Below, one piece after another: positions 55,301 through 64,000 of a stretch of 64,000 nucleotides of DNA (position 1 is the stretch's first letter; each line of letters opens with the position of its first letter). The position numbers and the translations under genes were made by a program. Origin of the DNA: Gymnorhina tibicen (lineage: Eukaryota; Chordata; Aves; Passeriformes; Artamidae); NCBI GenBank assembly GCA_013399875.1, contig VXAZ01004634.1, positions 124,001-188,000 of the forward strand, in the 5' to 3' direction. The notes below the pieces were generated by a model that was not told the origin of the DNA, did no database searches, and was given only the letters and a program-made list of their open reading frames with translations.

Positions 55301-57746
55301 GCAAACACTTCTTCCACAGTAGGTCCACCTTGTTCCATTGGCTGCCTCCTATCTTCAATAACCACCAGGAAAAAGAAAATCTATTATTAAAAAATTGTAG
55401 TATTTCCATGAAGAAAAATAAACTAACTAAAATCCTTGATCTTAAATATTAAAAACACATATCTAAAAAGCTTTGCTGGAAATGACTTCCAAATAAAAAA
55501 AAAAAAAAGTCATCCAATCCCATGTCCGAGTCTGTAACACCATATGATAAACTCCTGGGAAATTAAAGTCTGAGCATCGCGTATCCCAGAAGTTATATTC
55601 TTACTGATAATACTCCAATTTTTCCTCTGCTGAACCATCATTATAAGGTTTTTGGTGTAATTGCACCCATTGAAAAATTTAATTAACTAAAATTTTAATT
55701 CAAATTCAGTATTAGGGATGAAAACTTACTGGTAGTTTCCTCTGTTCCTAAACTAGCAATATCAATTAACTGTGATGATGATGTTCTTTGTCAAATACTA
55801 CACTTATGCTCCCCAGTGTTTTGTACTTTAACTGACAAGATTCTTGTTATTCCAGGTAAGCATTTGTACAATACAGTAATGCAAACCATTATGTGACTGT
55901 AATTATGATACAGTGAAATTAGAATCTGTAATACATTAAATACTTTTCTAGATACAACTGTGTGCATGGCTATGCTGGGTACTATTGAAAGGCATTTAAA
56001 GAACAACGCAATCATCAGGCACTATCAACATTGGATCATAAAGAGAAAGTCTGTTTAACTAATTTGATAACCTTCTATGACAAGGTCACCTGCCCTGAAT
56101 TAAGGATTAGGCAGTGGATGTAGTTTCTCTACATTTTAGTACGACTTTTGATATTTACCCTCTCAGCATCCTTCTGCACAAGCTGTCCAGCTGTGAGATG
56201 AGCTCTGAGTGAAAAACAGTTCTAGTGAATGGCACTACATTTATCTGGCAACCAGTCATCAGCGCTGCTCCTCAGAGCTCAGGTCTGGTGTCAGTTGTGC
56301 TCAATATGTTTATCAACTGTTTGGATGCAAGAGTTGAATGCACCATTAGCAAGTTTGATGATGATATGAAACTGGGAACTGCTGCTGATTCTTTTGAGGG
56401 ACAAGATGCCTTGCAGAGCGATCTATAGAAACCGGAGCAGGGAAATGATTAAATTTAACAAGTGGAATTGCCGTATTCTGCACCTGGTATTGAGTAACAC
56501 CAGGCACAAGTATGCATTAGGAGAGGAGTGGCTGTAGAGCAGCCCTGCAGACAGGAATCTGGGGGTGCTGGGTGACAGCAGGCTCCATGTGAGTCAGCAG
56601 TGCCCCAGCAGCCACAGGGCAAAGCCCATCACGGAATCGCCAAATCCAGCATCGCCAGCCGGTCTAAATAGGTGCTTGTCCTGCTGTGTTCAGAGTTGGT
56701 GCAGCCTCACCTTCAGCATTGGGTGGGGTTCTGGGCCCCCACCATTTTAAGAAGAATGTGAAGGTCCTTGGATGCATCTCCAGAGGACAACAAAGCTGGT
56801 GAAAGGGCTGGAAGGAGTGTCCTACGAGCAGCAGCTGAGAACCTTAGGTTTGTCTAGTTTGGAGAGAATGAGACTGAGGGGCGACCTCACTGCTCTCTAA
56901 AGCTTCTTGGGGAAGGAAAAGTAGAAAGGGAGGTGCTGAGCTCTTCTCTATTATCCATTGACAAGACATGTCAGAATGGTTCAAAACTGCACCAGGTAAG
57001 ATTCATACTGGACATCAGGAAGCAGTTCTTTACAGAGAGGGTGACCAAACCCTGGAACAGGCTTCCTAGAGAGGTGGTTGCTGCCCCAAGCCTGTCAGTG
57101 TTCAAGAGGTATTTGGACAATGCCATTAACACTATGCTTTAGCTTTTGATGAGCCATGAAGTGGCTGGGACCAGAGAGCTGAACCACAGATCATTCAGTT
57201 GAAGTGATCCCTTTCAACTTAAAGACTCTATTTTCCTCAAAAGTTAAAAAAAAAGAACAAAACCAAACTAAAAAACCCAACAGAAAAAAATCCCACCTAA
57301 GCACCCAACAAAAACCCAACCAATCACAAAACCACCCCAAAATTCAAGCCACTGATAGATAAAAGGGAAAGTGTGAATAACCTTGGTAAGGAGGTAACTA
57401 TACAGTATATTGAAGCGCTAAATAATTTATTTTTTTTTAATTACAGGAAAACAAAGGTTTACTTGCCAGTATTTGTCAAGTACACAGCAAAAGCATTTAT
57501 TTCCACTGCAAGATCAATACTTTGGGGTGAATCCCACCCAGAAGAAACACACTATTTCTGCAGTTAAAACTATGTCTTGTTTTTTATGTCTCATAAAGAG
57601 CACAAACTCACCAGGGTACAGAAGATGCATTGGCATTGTGCTATTGTTGTCATCTGCTCCACGGGGTATTCACCAAGGCAGAGCTTACAGGACACTAGTG
57701 GGTCAAGTACCAAGTCCCAGGTAGGCCTGTATCTTGCTGTAGTCAT
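34209..57746 (-). CDS. RNF144A: RNF144A, RBR-type E3 ubiquitin ligase (whole coding span, 7 constant exons)
   Basis: RING-between-RING E3 ligase anchored to membranes. RBR enzymes accept ubiquitin from an E2 on RING1 and pass it through a RING2 cysteine thioester to substrate; DNA-PKcs is a reported RNF144A target. The exons joined in order (57746-57612, 42266-42162, 41960-41900, 40873-40666, 38866-38719, 37460-37371, 34340-34209) give 292 codons, matching the human length, with GT/AG sites at every junction. RING1 cysteines lie at residues 20, 23, 38, 40, 43, 46, 65 and 70; IBR at about 90-160; RING2 at 185-214 with catalytic Cys198 in the DEGCAQMMC context; a transmembrane helix follows from about 250. 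The tail ends GDDDPLPT. Residues differ from the human protein as I recall it at only scattered positions. The ATG at 57746 begins [10 protein letters not shown], the expected N-terminus. RNF144B is excluded by this start and by the tail. Confidence 0.97.
34341..37370 (-). other. RNF144A intron with a CpG-rich patch
   Basis: 3.0-kb intron between the linker exon and the last coding exon. Apart from the CpG-rich patch at 35480-35625 and a G/T-rich tract at about 35968-36040, I see no structured element. Confidence 0.9.
35480..35625. promoter_or_regulatory. CpG-rich patch inside an RNF144A intron
   Basis: About 15 CpG within roughly 145 bp (GGCGGTGGGAGCGCCGGGCA, CCGCGGGAGATGGCGCTGTG) in an intron otherwise nearly free of CpG. 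It could be an intragenic promoter, an enhancer or a foreign insertion. Short open frames cross it on both strands but match nothing I know. Confidence 0.35.
37371..37460 (-). CDS. RNF144A: RNF144A exon, residues 220-249
   Basis: Acceptor ATTTTGTAG and donor GTAAAG bound exactly 30 codons, phase 0 at both ends: [20 protein letters not shown] and onward to HRTQ. It joins RING2 to the transmembrane segment. Confidence 0.96.
37461..38718 (-). other. RNF144A intron
   Basis: 1.26-kb AT-rich intron after RING2. A short poly(A) run lies near 38420; nothing else stands out. Confidence 0.9.
38719..38866 (-). CDS. RNF144A: RNF144A exon, residues 170-219 (RING2, catalytic Cys198)
   Basis: Acceptor TCTCCCACAG and donor GTGAGT bound 148 nt, phase 2 in and phase 0 out. 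The exon encodes an acidic MEDDDAP stretch, then RING2: [28 protein letters not shown]. Cys198 of the DEGC motif is the ubiquitin-accepting residue by homology and is intact, so the ligase should be active. Confidence 0.97.
38867..40665 (-). other. RNF144A intron
   Basis: 1.8-kb intron between the IBR and RING2 exons. I see no recognisable repeat or exon in it. Confidence 0.9.
40666..40873 (-). CDS. RNF144A: RNF144A exon, residues 101-170 (IBR domain)
   Basis: Acceptor TTTGCAG and donor GTAAGA bound 208 nt, phase 1 in and phase 2 out. The exon encodes the IBR zinc-binding cysteines ([36 protein letters not shown]). The segment after CQLQ ([10 protein letters not shown]) is the part most different from the mammalian protein. 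Confidence 0.97.
40874..41899 (-). other. RNF144A intron
   Basis: 1.0-kb intron in phase 1 before the IBR exon, without features I can support. Confidence 0.9.
41900..41960 (-). CDS. RNF144A: RNF144A exon, residues 81-101 (RING1-IBR linker)
   Basis: The 61-nt exon follows acceptor CTTTAAACAG and encodes [20 protein letters not shown] plus the first base of Glu101, then donor GTAACA. This is the helical linker before the IBR domain. It lies 201 nt from the preceding exon, the shortest intron of the gene. Confidence 0.97.
42162..42266 (-). CDS. RNF144A: RNF144A exon, residues 46-80 (end of RING1)
   Basis: Acceptor CTCTCTTACAG, then 35 codons starting [13 protein letters not shown] and including the SCPDAAC pair that completes RING1 (Cys65, Cys70). 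The exon ends HLQENE before donor GTACAC, phase 0 at both ends. CPKRGH has Arg where human has Gln. Confidence 0.97.
42470..42522 (-). mobile_element. very short CR1 3' tail
   Basis: AATCATAGCATCATTTAGGT then TTGAAAAAGACCTCTAAAAT is the reverse complement of a CR1 3' end, about 50 bp only. Confidence 0.65.
44915..45438 (+). mobile_element. solo LTR of an ERVL-like endogenous retrovirus
   Basis: A 524-bp element starting TGTCCTGGGTT and ending CTAGCACA is flanked by a perfect 5-bp target duplication (ACTAT at 44910-44914 and 45439-45443). It has a TATA-like GGATAAAAATC near 45093 and an ATTAAA-type poly(A) signal near 45383, giving plus orientation, antisense to RNF144A. No internal viral genes remain. 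The 5-bp duplication and the TGTCCTGG start fit avian ERVL-type LTRs. Confidence 0.8.
47273..47356 (-). CDS. RNF144A: candidate in-frame cassette exon of RNF144A (28 codons inside RING1)
   Basis: This 84-nt segment is flanked by a good acceptor (CTCCCTTGTAG) and a weaker donor (AAG|GTTAAT). It is open in phase 0, the phase of both neighbouring RNF144A exons. It would insert 28 residues between Leu45 and Cys46, including [14 protein letters not shown], whose CPxCR ending resembles the C-terminal part of a RING finger. It is richer in CpG (CAGCGTAAGCGC) than the intron around it, which would fit selection. No family member I know carries this insert, and it would break the Cys43-x2-Cys46 spacing of RING1. 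It could be a rarely used isoform exon, an exon of another transcript, or chance. Inclusion is inference. Confidence 0.35.
48531..49086 (-). mobile_element. rearranged CR1: 3' end plus endonuclease-region segment
   Basis: 48531-48850 is an inverted CR1 3' end (AATCACAGAATCACAGCACG). Adjoining it, about 48860-49086 reads on the minus strand as a broken ORF2 endonuclease N-terminal region ([17 protein letters not shown] and [11 protein letters not shown]). The central reverse-transcriptase part is missing, so this is an internally deleted copy or two adjacent copies. Confidence 0.7.
53641..53695. ncRNA. miRNA-like hairpin in RNF144A intron (unverified)
   Basis: Arms TGGTACCTCAAGCAA (53647-53661) and TTGCTTGAGGTACCA (53675-53689) are perfect reverse complements over 15 bp, separated by a 13-nt loop. 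The stem extends outward through a G-U pair, two further pairs, one mismatch and two more A-U pairs. This size and shape fit a pre-miRNA on either strand, but could also be a short MITE or chance palindrome. I do not recognise it as a known miRNA. Confidence 0.35.
56028..57235 (+). mobile_element. CR1 LINE, 5' truncated, about 1.2 kb
   Basis: Plus-strand frames show the reverse-transcriptase C-terminal half: a degenerate catalytic-box region ([12 protein letters not shown] near 56350-56385) and the conserved end ([20 protein letters not shown] near 57010-57070). It ends shortly before the A/C-rich tract. Stops and shifts show it is dead. It lies just past the donor of the first coding exon, antisense to RNF144A. 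Confidence 0.88.
57243..57350. repeat. A/C-only low-complexity tract
   Basis: About 100 nt with almost no G or T on the plus strand (for example CACCCAACAAAAACCCAACC), directly beyond the CR1 end. It gives a G/U-rich stretch in the RNF144A pre-mRNA. Confidence 0.7.
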
Positions 57747-57757
57747 TGCAGGGCAGT
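57612..57757 (-). CDS. RNF144A: RNF144A first coding exon (11 nt of 5'UTR plus residues 1-45)
   Basis: An acceptor ending TTCTTCAG precedes the exon, then 11 nt, then ATG at 57746-57744. The exon encodes the N-terminus and the first half of RING1: CKLC (residues 20-23) and CQCIFC (38-43). It ends ACC CTG before the donor GTGAGT, in phase 0, so RING1 is split between residues 45 and 46. The acceptor shows that at least one further upstream exon must exist. The ATG choice rests on agreement with the known RNF144A N-terminus. Confidence 0.96.
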
Positions 57758-60700
57758 CTGAAGAACAGCACAGAAAGCAAAGACACTCCATTATTTCCTT
57801 ATATTGATATTCAGTACATTTCTGCCTTTGGAAATCACATTGTTAGCTATTGCCTGTTGGGTTCTTTTTTTCCAACAACCTAACTAACCAGCAATAGTTA
57901 ACTTCACAGTGCCAGCACTTGCATTCCCTTTTATATCCCCTGCCTGATAGAACTTGCATACAGAAAGCAGAAGGAAAAAAAAAACCCACACGTAATACAC
58001 TAAAGGTATAAGCAGGAATACCCTTAGGTCACAGGCTTTTGTCACACATTACAAGTGCAAAAATCTTGTTTCCAATTCCTGTGATTTTCATCACTAGTTC
58101 CAAGCTTTCTCTCACCAACATTAAAATTTACTCATGACATTCCTTAACCTCAGCTACCCAGGCAAGACTCAAAAAGTCTCTCATAAGCCAGGCATTTATT
58201 AGGCCCTTTTCCAGCATGATGATATTTCAACTCACAGAGCCAGGTATTTTTGTTCCCAAGAGCATGACAGATCAATCAGTTTGCTGTTAATTTTAGCAAG
58301 AACAATGAATTTTGAGTACACTGTAAGTTTTAGCCTGCATTTTTCCTCCCTTTAGATATGCTGAGATCAGAACTTTGGAGCAACAACCAACTGAGGCAAA
58401 TAAGAGCACAAAGTGAGCTATAAGAAGAGGCTATAATAACCTATATATCACCCTCAAGACAGTGATATGATAGGATCATGCAGAGCATCTTTATCCTAGG
58501 CTTCAGGGCCCAGATGGAGTGTTGTCAACTGATTAGGCAGAAAGAAAACCTCGCACATAAGAAATGTATTCCCACAAAGAGGAAAGCTAATTTATGAATT
58601 TCACAGGAAGAAAAACAAAACAAAAACCCACACACTCCCCCAAAACATCTCGGGTAACTTATGGAGTACATCAAATCTTAGCAACATATTTACTAGTAAT
58701 GTTTTATCACTGTGACATTGACCTTCCAAAGTGTAGAAAATACACATCCCAAGCTGCTGCGAGGTTCACATCATCATGCCTTCCTCCTTCCCAAAATTAG
58801 GTGGTTTTTTAACATTATCACACCAGCAGTTACGTTACTCGAATCATGATTACAGTATTTTTCAGGTTTTGTTCTCTTTTTTTTTTCCTCCTTCTCCCCC
58901 CCACACCCCCCCTTCTTCCACTAGCCCTCACAGGAACTGTTTATTTTTAAGTCATATCCATGAACTTTGCAGGACCTCCAGAACTGCAACAAACTACTTT
59001 AATGCTTACTAGACTAGATTTAGGCAGATGTTCAAGAAAAACGTGCTTTTTTCCCCCCCCAAAATCACATGCAGACTTCACAAACATTTTTCTGAAGTAC
59101 AAGTCTTTGATATTCAATTAATTGTGGGCATGACTCCACCGAGGTCTCTAACATTTCTGAAACAAAGTGAAGATTTTGTCAGCCCTCCCATTCAGTCCAA
59201 CTCATTAGAAGATGCATTTTTATAAGGTACATGAGGGCCACCAAAAGACATTTTTCTAGTGCAGTCAACAGGGAGAAGAACAGGGGAGAGAAGAAAGGTT
59301 AAGCAACCCCATCTCCAGGGCTGCTCTAGATCACTTCCTCTGAAAGCCCACACACAAACTCCACACATTTTCAAAGGAAAGAGATGGAACAGCCCCACAG
59401 AACAGCACATGAATAATGGCTCCACCTCACAAAATACAACTTGTGCTGTGCAATCTTTTCGTAGACCTCAACATGAAAGTCTGACATGGTGATATGAATG
59501 AAACCCCATGACTTTTAAGGCTACTGGACTGCTTCTTTACTTCACCACTACTTTTTTTTCATTTCACACAAATTACCAGCAAAGCCAATTTTCTTCTTCC
59601 AAACTTTGATTTATCTGACATTTATAGACAGATTCATGAGTTATTTGAGAAGTAGTGACCAAACACGTCTGCTATTAGTTATTTGCTTGTCCTGCCTAGT
59701 TTATTGCGTATCAGATACTTACGGTAGCAAGTAGATAAAACTAGGAAATGAACATAAGATTTATATTAAGGATGCACTTGCATACATCAGGCAGACCAAA
59801 ATCATAGCAAATTTTATTGCTAAGATGTAGACTCTGACACAATTCAGGCTAAAGCTCACCAAATATATGACATGACTCAATCTAGAAAAAAAAATTTAAA
59901 TATACATATATTCAGTGTGGGTCAATAAGTGACAACAACAGGAAAATATCAAATTTTAAGCCCCAAGGCTTACTCTTGTTTTCTAGGACATTCAACAGAG
60001 GCTTACTGGTATCACTGTGGTAATTCCACTCTTGCAGCAGAACTCTACCTCAATAACACCTCACTAGAAAATATTTCTCCTTTTTGTCTTCTGCAAAGCA
60101 AGAATGAATCCAAGAAAAACGCCTTTCAAGTTGGCTTTCAAGAGACCAGTAGAAATTAGCTGCCCCGAACAGCTGGCATGTAATCCATGCTGAATTCAGC
60201 CATGGTGATAACTGAGCAAAATCTGAATTCAGCCTCAAATGGTAGCAGAGCCATTCCTGCTCACTCCCCTCCTTGCCAAACACCTCCTTTTAATACAGAA
60301 ATTTTACATTCATTACAGGGCAAGGGGAGGCCACAATGTCACTGGTGCCATTAAAGCAAGGACCAAGAAATATGCCTAGAAAAACTTGTAAAACAAGCCT
60401 CCACACCCCACTGGATCATCTCTCCTGGGTACCCCTGTAAAGGAACAGAGAATGAAGTTTTTCAAAGCATGGACTAGATCTTGTTTCATGATCATCCAGC
60501 ACACTGCTGCAACTAAATAATAAGCTTCTAGGTTTACACCACAACACTTAAAAAAGCTTAAAAAGAAAAGCATAAAACCAAACAGCAAACTCATAAGAGC
60601 AAAGCAGAAAAACAAACACCTTCTGTCAAAACCAGATTAAAACTCCTACTGTTCCACAACTGTGGCCTCTTATGGATTCAGATTGTATTCTCATGCTTTG

Positions 60701-62428
60701 TAGTGATATGCATTGCTTCATGGAGAATGCTAAGTAATTGCAAGAAAAACAAGGTAACTAAAAGGATTTCTAGAGAAACAAGATACTGAAAAACATCTTG
60801 GTGTGTCATTGTGTTGAATGACAGTAGAAAATTCTGCTTAAATAACCATGGTTTGGCTATTTATTAGGAGGTCCCAAGAAACACAGCTAGTGATGGTATA
60901 GAACTACAGTGTAATAGATCTTAGCACACTAAATGTATAGTTCATTGGAGATTGTGTTGCTTGCCAAACTCAGTCCAAACATCAATATTGATAGCAGATA
61001 CACCAAATCAGACTTAGAGGCACAGAAAATTAGAAGAGAAGTTGGTCATTAGTTCAGACTCCCAATTCTAGTGCAGTTAAGGTCAGTCTCATTTACATGT
61101 TTTTGCTGTGATCCATATCTGGTAACATTGCATTTGTAAGATAGACGGTAAGACAGCACATGATTTTCTGGGACAGCATCCCAAAGCAAGCTGGAAGTCA
61201 GAAGCATAGGAAATAGCTTTAGTAAAAGTTTGTTCAGAGCAGTCTTGTCATAAATACTTAACAACCTGACTAACGACTTTTTAATTCTGCAATCATGTGC
61301 ACGTCCACACTGAAAGGGAACCTCTGCACAAAGACAGAGAAGTGACTGAAGTCTTCTTACTGTAATAACACATTAATATATATGAATGCAACTCTTAGGC
61401 ATTCCCGGAGACGTGCATGGAGTGAAAAAGAAACTTTCATTATTTCTGAAGAACTATTATTTCTAGAATGAATTAAGTGGACATGAACTGTATTTCTAAA
61501 CAGTAATCCCTCAGTTTTCAGTCCACCTACACAGACTACATTGTCTAGTGAGAATAAGAGGCTGATGACCTCTGGAAAGTCAAGAATAGAACAATTCTTT
61601 CTTTTTAGGCCTCAAAGAGTTGCAGAAAACAGTGAAACAGAAATACTGTGAAAACTTCTGTGAAAGCAGGAAATAATGCAACTTTCTTACATACAAGCCA
61701 TTCAAGAAATCATAAACCAGTATGATTTTTCTTATTGCATACTAGTCAAGTATTAAATGGCATTGCACAGTTAAACTGCAATTACATCATCAACACTTAG
61801 GATACATGACTACCTGTGTGAGGAGAGGGACTAGAAAACAGGGTTGAATAAAAGTCATATGCAGGCACATTAGTCACACTAACTGGTGGGTCTTTTCCAC
61901 CAAGCAAGACTCAAAATAGAGATTTCAGCAGAATCTCAATTTCAGCTTTAGGTCAGGGACAGGTTTAATTTCTAAATTAAGGGCTTCAGTCCCCTCTCCT
62001 ATTAGACAGACAGTTAATCAGGTACACTTAAAACATCTGCCTTAAGGAGTTAACTTAATCTGAATTTACTGACATGATGAAAAGCAGCTCTTTTAGAAAT
62101 CAAAAGAAGGGACTTAAATGGGATTTAAAATTTCCTCTTGATCCTCTCGTCCCTCTTTGTCAAAATAACACTAATTAAAATAATACAGGCTACTAGATGA
62201 CATCTGCTATAGTACAGTTTTAGTGCTGTGTATATGTATTTATAGATATCAAGAGTATGTAATTCAGACTACATTTCCTCCTATATAAAATCAAACACAT
62301 CTGTCAGTACAACTGTATGGATTTATTTACTATAGGAAGTATGTTTATATACTATATATCTATACAATTAATATTTATAAATATATAAAAATACAAATCT
62401 ATACAAAAATCTACAGATTTTTACTTAC
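57758..62428 (-). other. probable RNF144A 5' intron
   Basis: The acceptor at 57758 proves an intron upstream of the first coding exon; its far end at 62428 depends on the candidate donor there. It is AT-rich, with a C-rich pyrimidine stretch near 58880-58925 and no exon I can support. Confidence 0.5.
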
Positions 62429-62575
62429 ATGGAAGAAGCCCACAGATGTCTGAAGTGGAGTCATCCATAGAAGGGCTACTACACTGCATCTTAGAACTGG
62501 CACTGCCTGCCACATCCTTTAAGTGAATATTCTTGACTTTGGCCCAAACAGTTCTGAGCCTCCCTCTGCAGCCAC
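62429..62575 (-). other. candidate upstream (5'UTR or N-terminal extension) exon of RNF144A
   Basis: A strong donor (CCAT|GTAAGT, intron starting at 62428) ends a more GC-rich segment. The 5' limit is unclear because the possible acceptors near 62550-62580 have poor pyrimidine tracts; 62575 is only an estimate. If spliced to the exon at 57757, the upstream frame (SSKMQCSSPSMDDSTSDICG) stays open into MTTARYRP. The position, about 4.7 kb upstream of the first coding exon, suits a leader exon. No transcript evidence is visible here. Confidence 0.4.
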
Positions 62576-64000
62576 AGCTGTGGCTCACTGCACGCGGTCC
62601 CACAGCTATGGGCCGCACCCTCATTCCAGCAGGGGCTACCCCCCACAATGCAGGTATGGCTAGGGGTATTCAGAAACAGGCCTGGAGCTTGCATTATCTG
62701 CTACCGCTCTGTCAGAGCTGGAACTTGATGCGATTTTTCATTGTTCCTAGGCTTTTCCAGAGATCCTCAGACGGATCATATGAAAGAAGCCTACATGACA
62801 TAATTGACCACTTTGTAACTGTTTTGTGTTGGTGTCACCAATTTTTATTATGCAACTATACCACAGATAAGGTAATTTTAAAGTCACTTTATAAAACAAA
62901 TTAATTACTACACCCACCCATCAGGTGGATTTTATAATAACACAAACTGGCAGGCAGACTTAGTATCTCTAACTTATGTCACAGTTAGTTACTGGCATCT
63001 ATCACTGCAGTAACTGTCTCCAAGTCTTCATCCTCACAGAACTGCTTGGGAGGTAAAGCAGAATCACTCTCTTGATAGGTGTCAGTCGCACTAACACAAG
63101 ACTGATTTACATGGATGTTTCGAGATTACTAACTTCAGAGCTCTGATGCCTGCCTTCCTTAGGTTCTTAAATCCTGTCAACCTGTCAAATGCCCACCTAA
63201 CTCTCCAGGCTTAACTCAATCTGATCCACAATCAACTGCATGAGTCCAGCAGACAGGTATCACCCTTTGAATTCCAGACAACCCCAACCACTAAAGCCAC
63301 ATTCTTTCTTCCAGCAGTATAACAGGCTGCTCTTTACAGGCATAACTCTTTTCAACATGTAAGAAACTTTAGCTTATACAGAGTAGTGCAGTTACATCCC
63401 TACACAGGCTAACTACTAACTTCAACCTCTCCAGGTTCTTATTTTCAAGCTATTCCAGGGCCCAAGCCCAGAAGAGATAAAAGACCATGTATAAGCTAGA
63501 ACACTGTCAGCAACTTCAGTCTCCTGGACAATACAGCATGTGGGAAACAAACTCTGAGTTGAAACAATTATTCCAGGGACTTAAGTCCACTCATGAATAA
63601 CCACTATGTTTCTTTGCTTTAACCTCCCTGACTGATAAAATCCTATATTTTAAATATATATAATGTATATATATACATACATATATACATATGTGTATAG
63701 ATATAGATGTATAAATATATACATGTATAAAGATTACACTGAAATATTCCAATGCCAGGAAAAAAAAAGAAAGAATGTCTGTTTTTTCACTGATAAAAGG
63801 TATCTGAACAGTAACATTGAGTGCAAAACAAAATAAATCTAGTGGACTGCTTCAGGGACAAATCACTGTTAGTGCATGTTAAAAGAAGGAAAAAAACCCC
63901 AAACCACACCAATTTCATTGCTAAACACCTGGTTAAATTGTTTTCTTGTTTCTTTTCTAGAGAAATTAGAGTATTATATGAGGCAACCACCCCTGCCAAA
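62576..64000. other. no gene seen; upstream RNF144A flank or intron
   Basis: Mostly AT-rich, with an AT microsatellite-like stretch at 63650-63725. A GC-rich block at 62560-62650 adjoins the candidate leader exon. No CpG-island promoter is visible, so the main promoter is likely beyond the window. Confidence 0.6.
63650..63728. repeat. AT-rich microsatellite-like stretch
   Basis: Alternating TA/CATA runs such as GTATATATATACATACATAT, interrupted and variable. Confidence 0.8.

Larger units (their letters stand above)
42267..57611 (-). other. RNF144A 15.3-kb intron splitting RING1
   Basis: This large intron separates residues 45 and 46. Going right to left it contains a CR1 copy (56.0-57.2 kb), an A/C-only tract, a perfect-stem hairpin (53.6 kb), a rearranged CR1 (48.5-49.1 kb), the candidate cassette exon (47.3 kb), a solo LTR (44.9-45.4 kb) and a short CR1 tail (42.5 kb). 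The rest is unremarkable AT-rich sequence. Confidence 0.9.

Noticed and set aside
56225..57142. Open frames resembling reverse transcriptase as a possible gene
   Set aside because: They are pieces of a frame-broken CR1 element, not an active gene.
1..64000. tRNA, rRNA and CRISPR-like arrays
   Set aside because: No cloverleaf or spaced direct-repeat pattern was seen on either strand by eye.

Overview
The window is vertebrate nuclear DNA from a bird. It is AT-rich and intron/intergene-dominated, carries CR1 LINE copies in both orientations that end in the avian ATTCTRTG-type 3' tail, and has bird-type endogenous-retrovirus LTRs. No bacterial-style gene organisation is present. The LTR families suggest a neoavian bird, possibly a songbird, but I cannot fix the species from sequence alone.

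One protein-coding gene is well supported: RNF144A, a membrane-anchored RING-between-RING (RBR) E3 ubiquitin ligase, on the minus strand. Its seven constant coding exons lie between 57746 (ATG) and 34209 (TAG). Every junction has GT/AG sites and consistent phase, and the exons sum to 292 codons, the length of the human protein. RING1, IBR, RING2 with the catalytic cysteine at residue 198, and the C-terminal transmembrane segment are all intact. A possible upstream exon ends at 62429; spliced to the first coding exon it would be in frame with the ATG. The 15.3-kb intron that splits RING1 holds a candidate 84-nt in-frame cassette exon (47273-47356), a strong miRNA-like hairpin (53641-53695), a solo ERVL-like LTR (44915-45438) and CR1 fragments. 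The promoter and first exon probably lie beyond the right edge.

The left part (1 to about 34 kb) has no coding exon I can support. It looks like downstream 3'UTR and then gene desert. In mammals the DNA downstream of RNF144A is a long interval toward ID2, which fits. It contains a solo ERVL-like LTR with a 5-bp target duplication (2099-3030), an old degenerate LINE with an ORF1 esterase-like motif (about 4.7-7.6 kb), CR1 tails (8.3-9.2, 13.4-13.7, 16.3-16.7, 30.9 kb), microsatellites, a G-quadruplex motif, a long purine tract, a MIR-like SINE and a small CpG-rich patch at 26.5 kb. A second, GC-rich LTR (19987-20737) contains a single N with a 214-bp duplicated flank, most simply an unmerged assembly overlap.

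The most interesting leads are the cassette exon in RING1, the 53.6-kb hairpin, the in-frame 5' extension and the intronic CpG patch at 35.5 kb. I did not find an obviously new multi-gene system.
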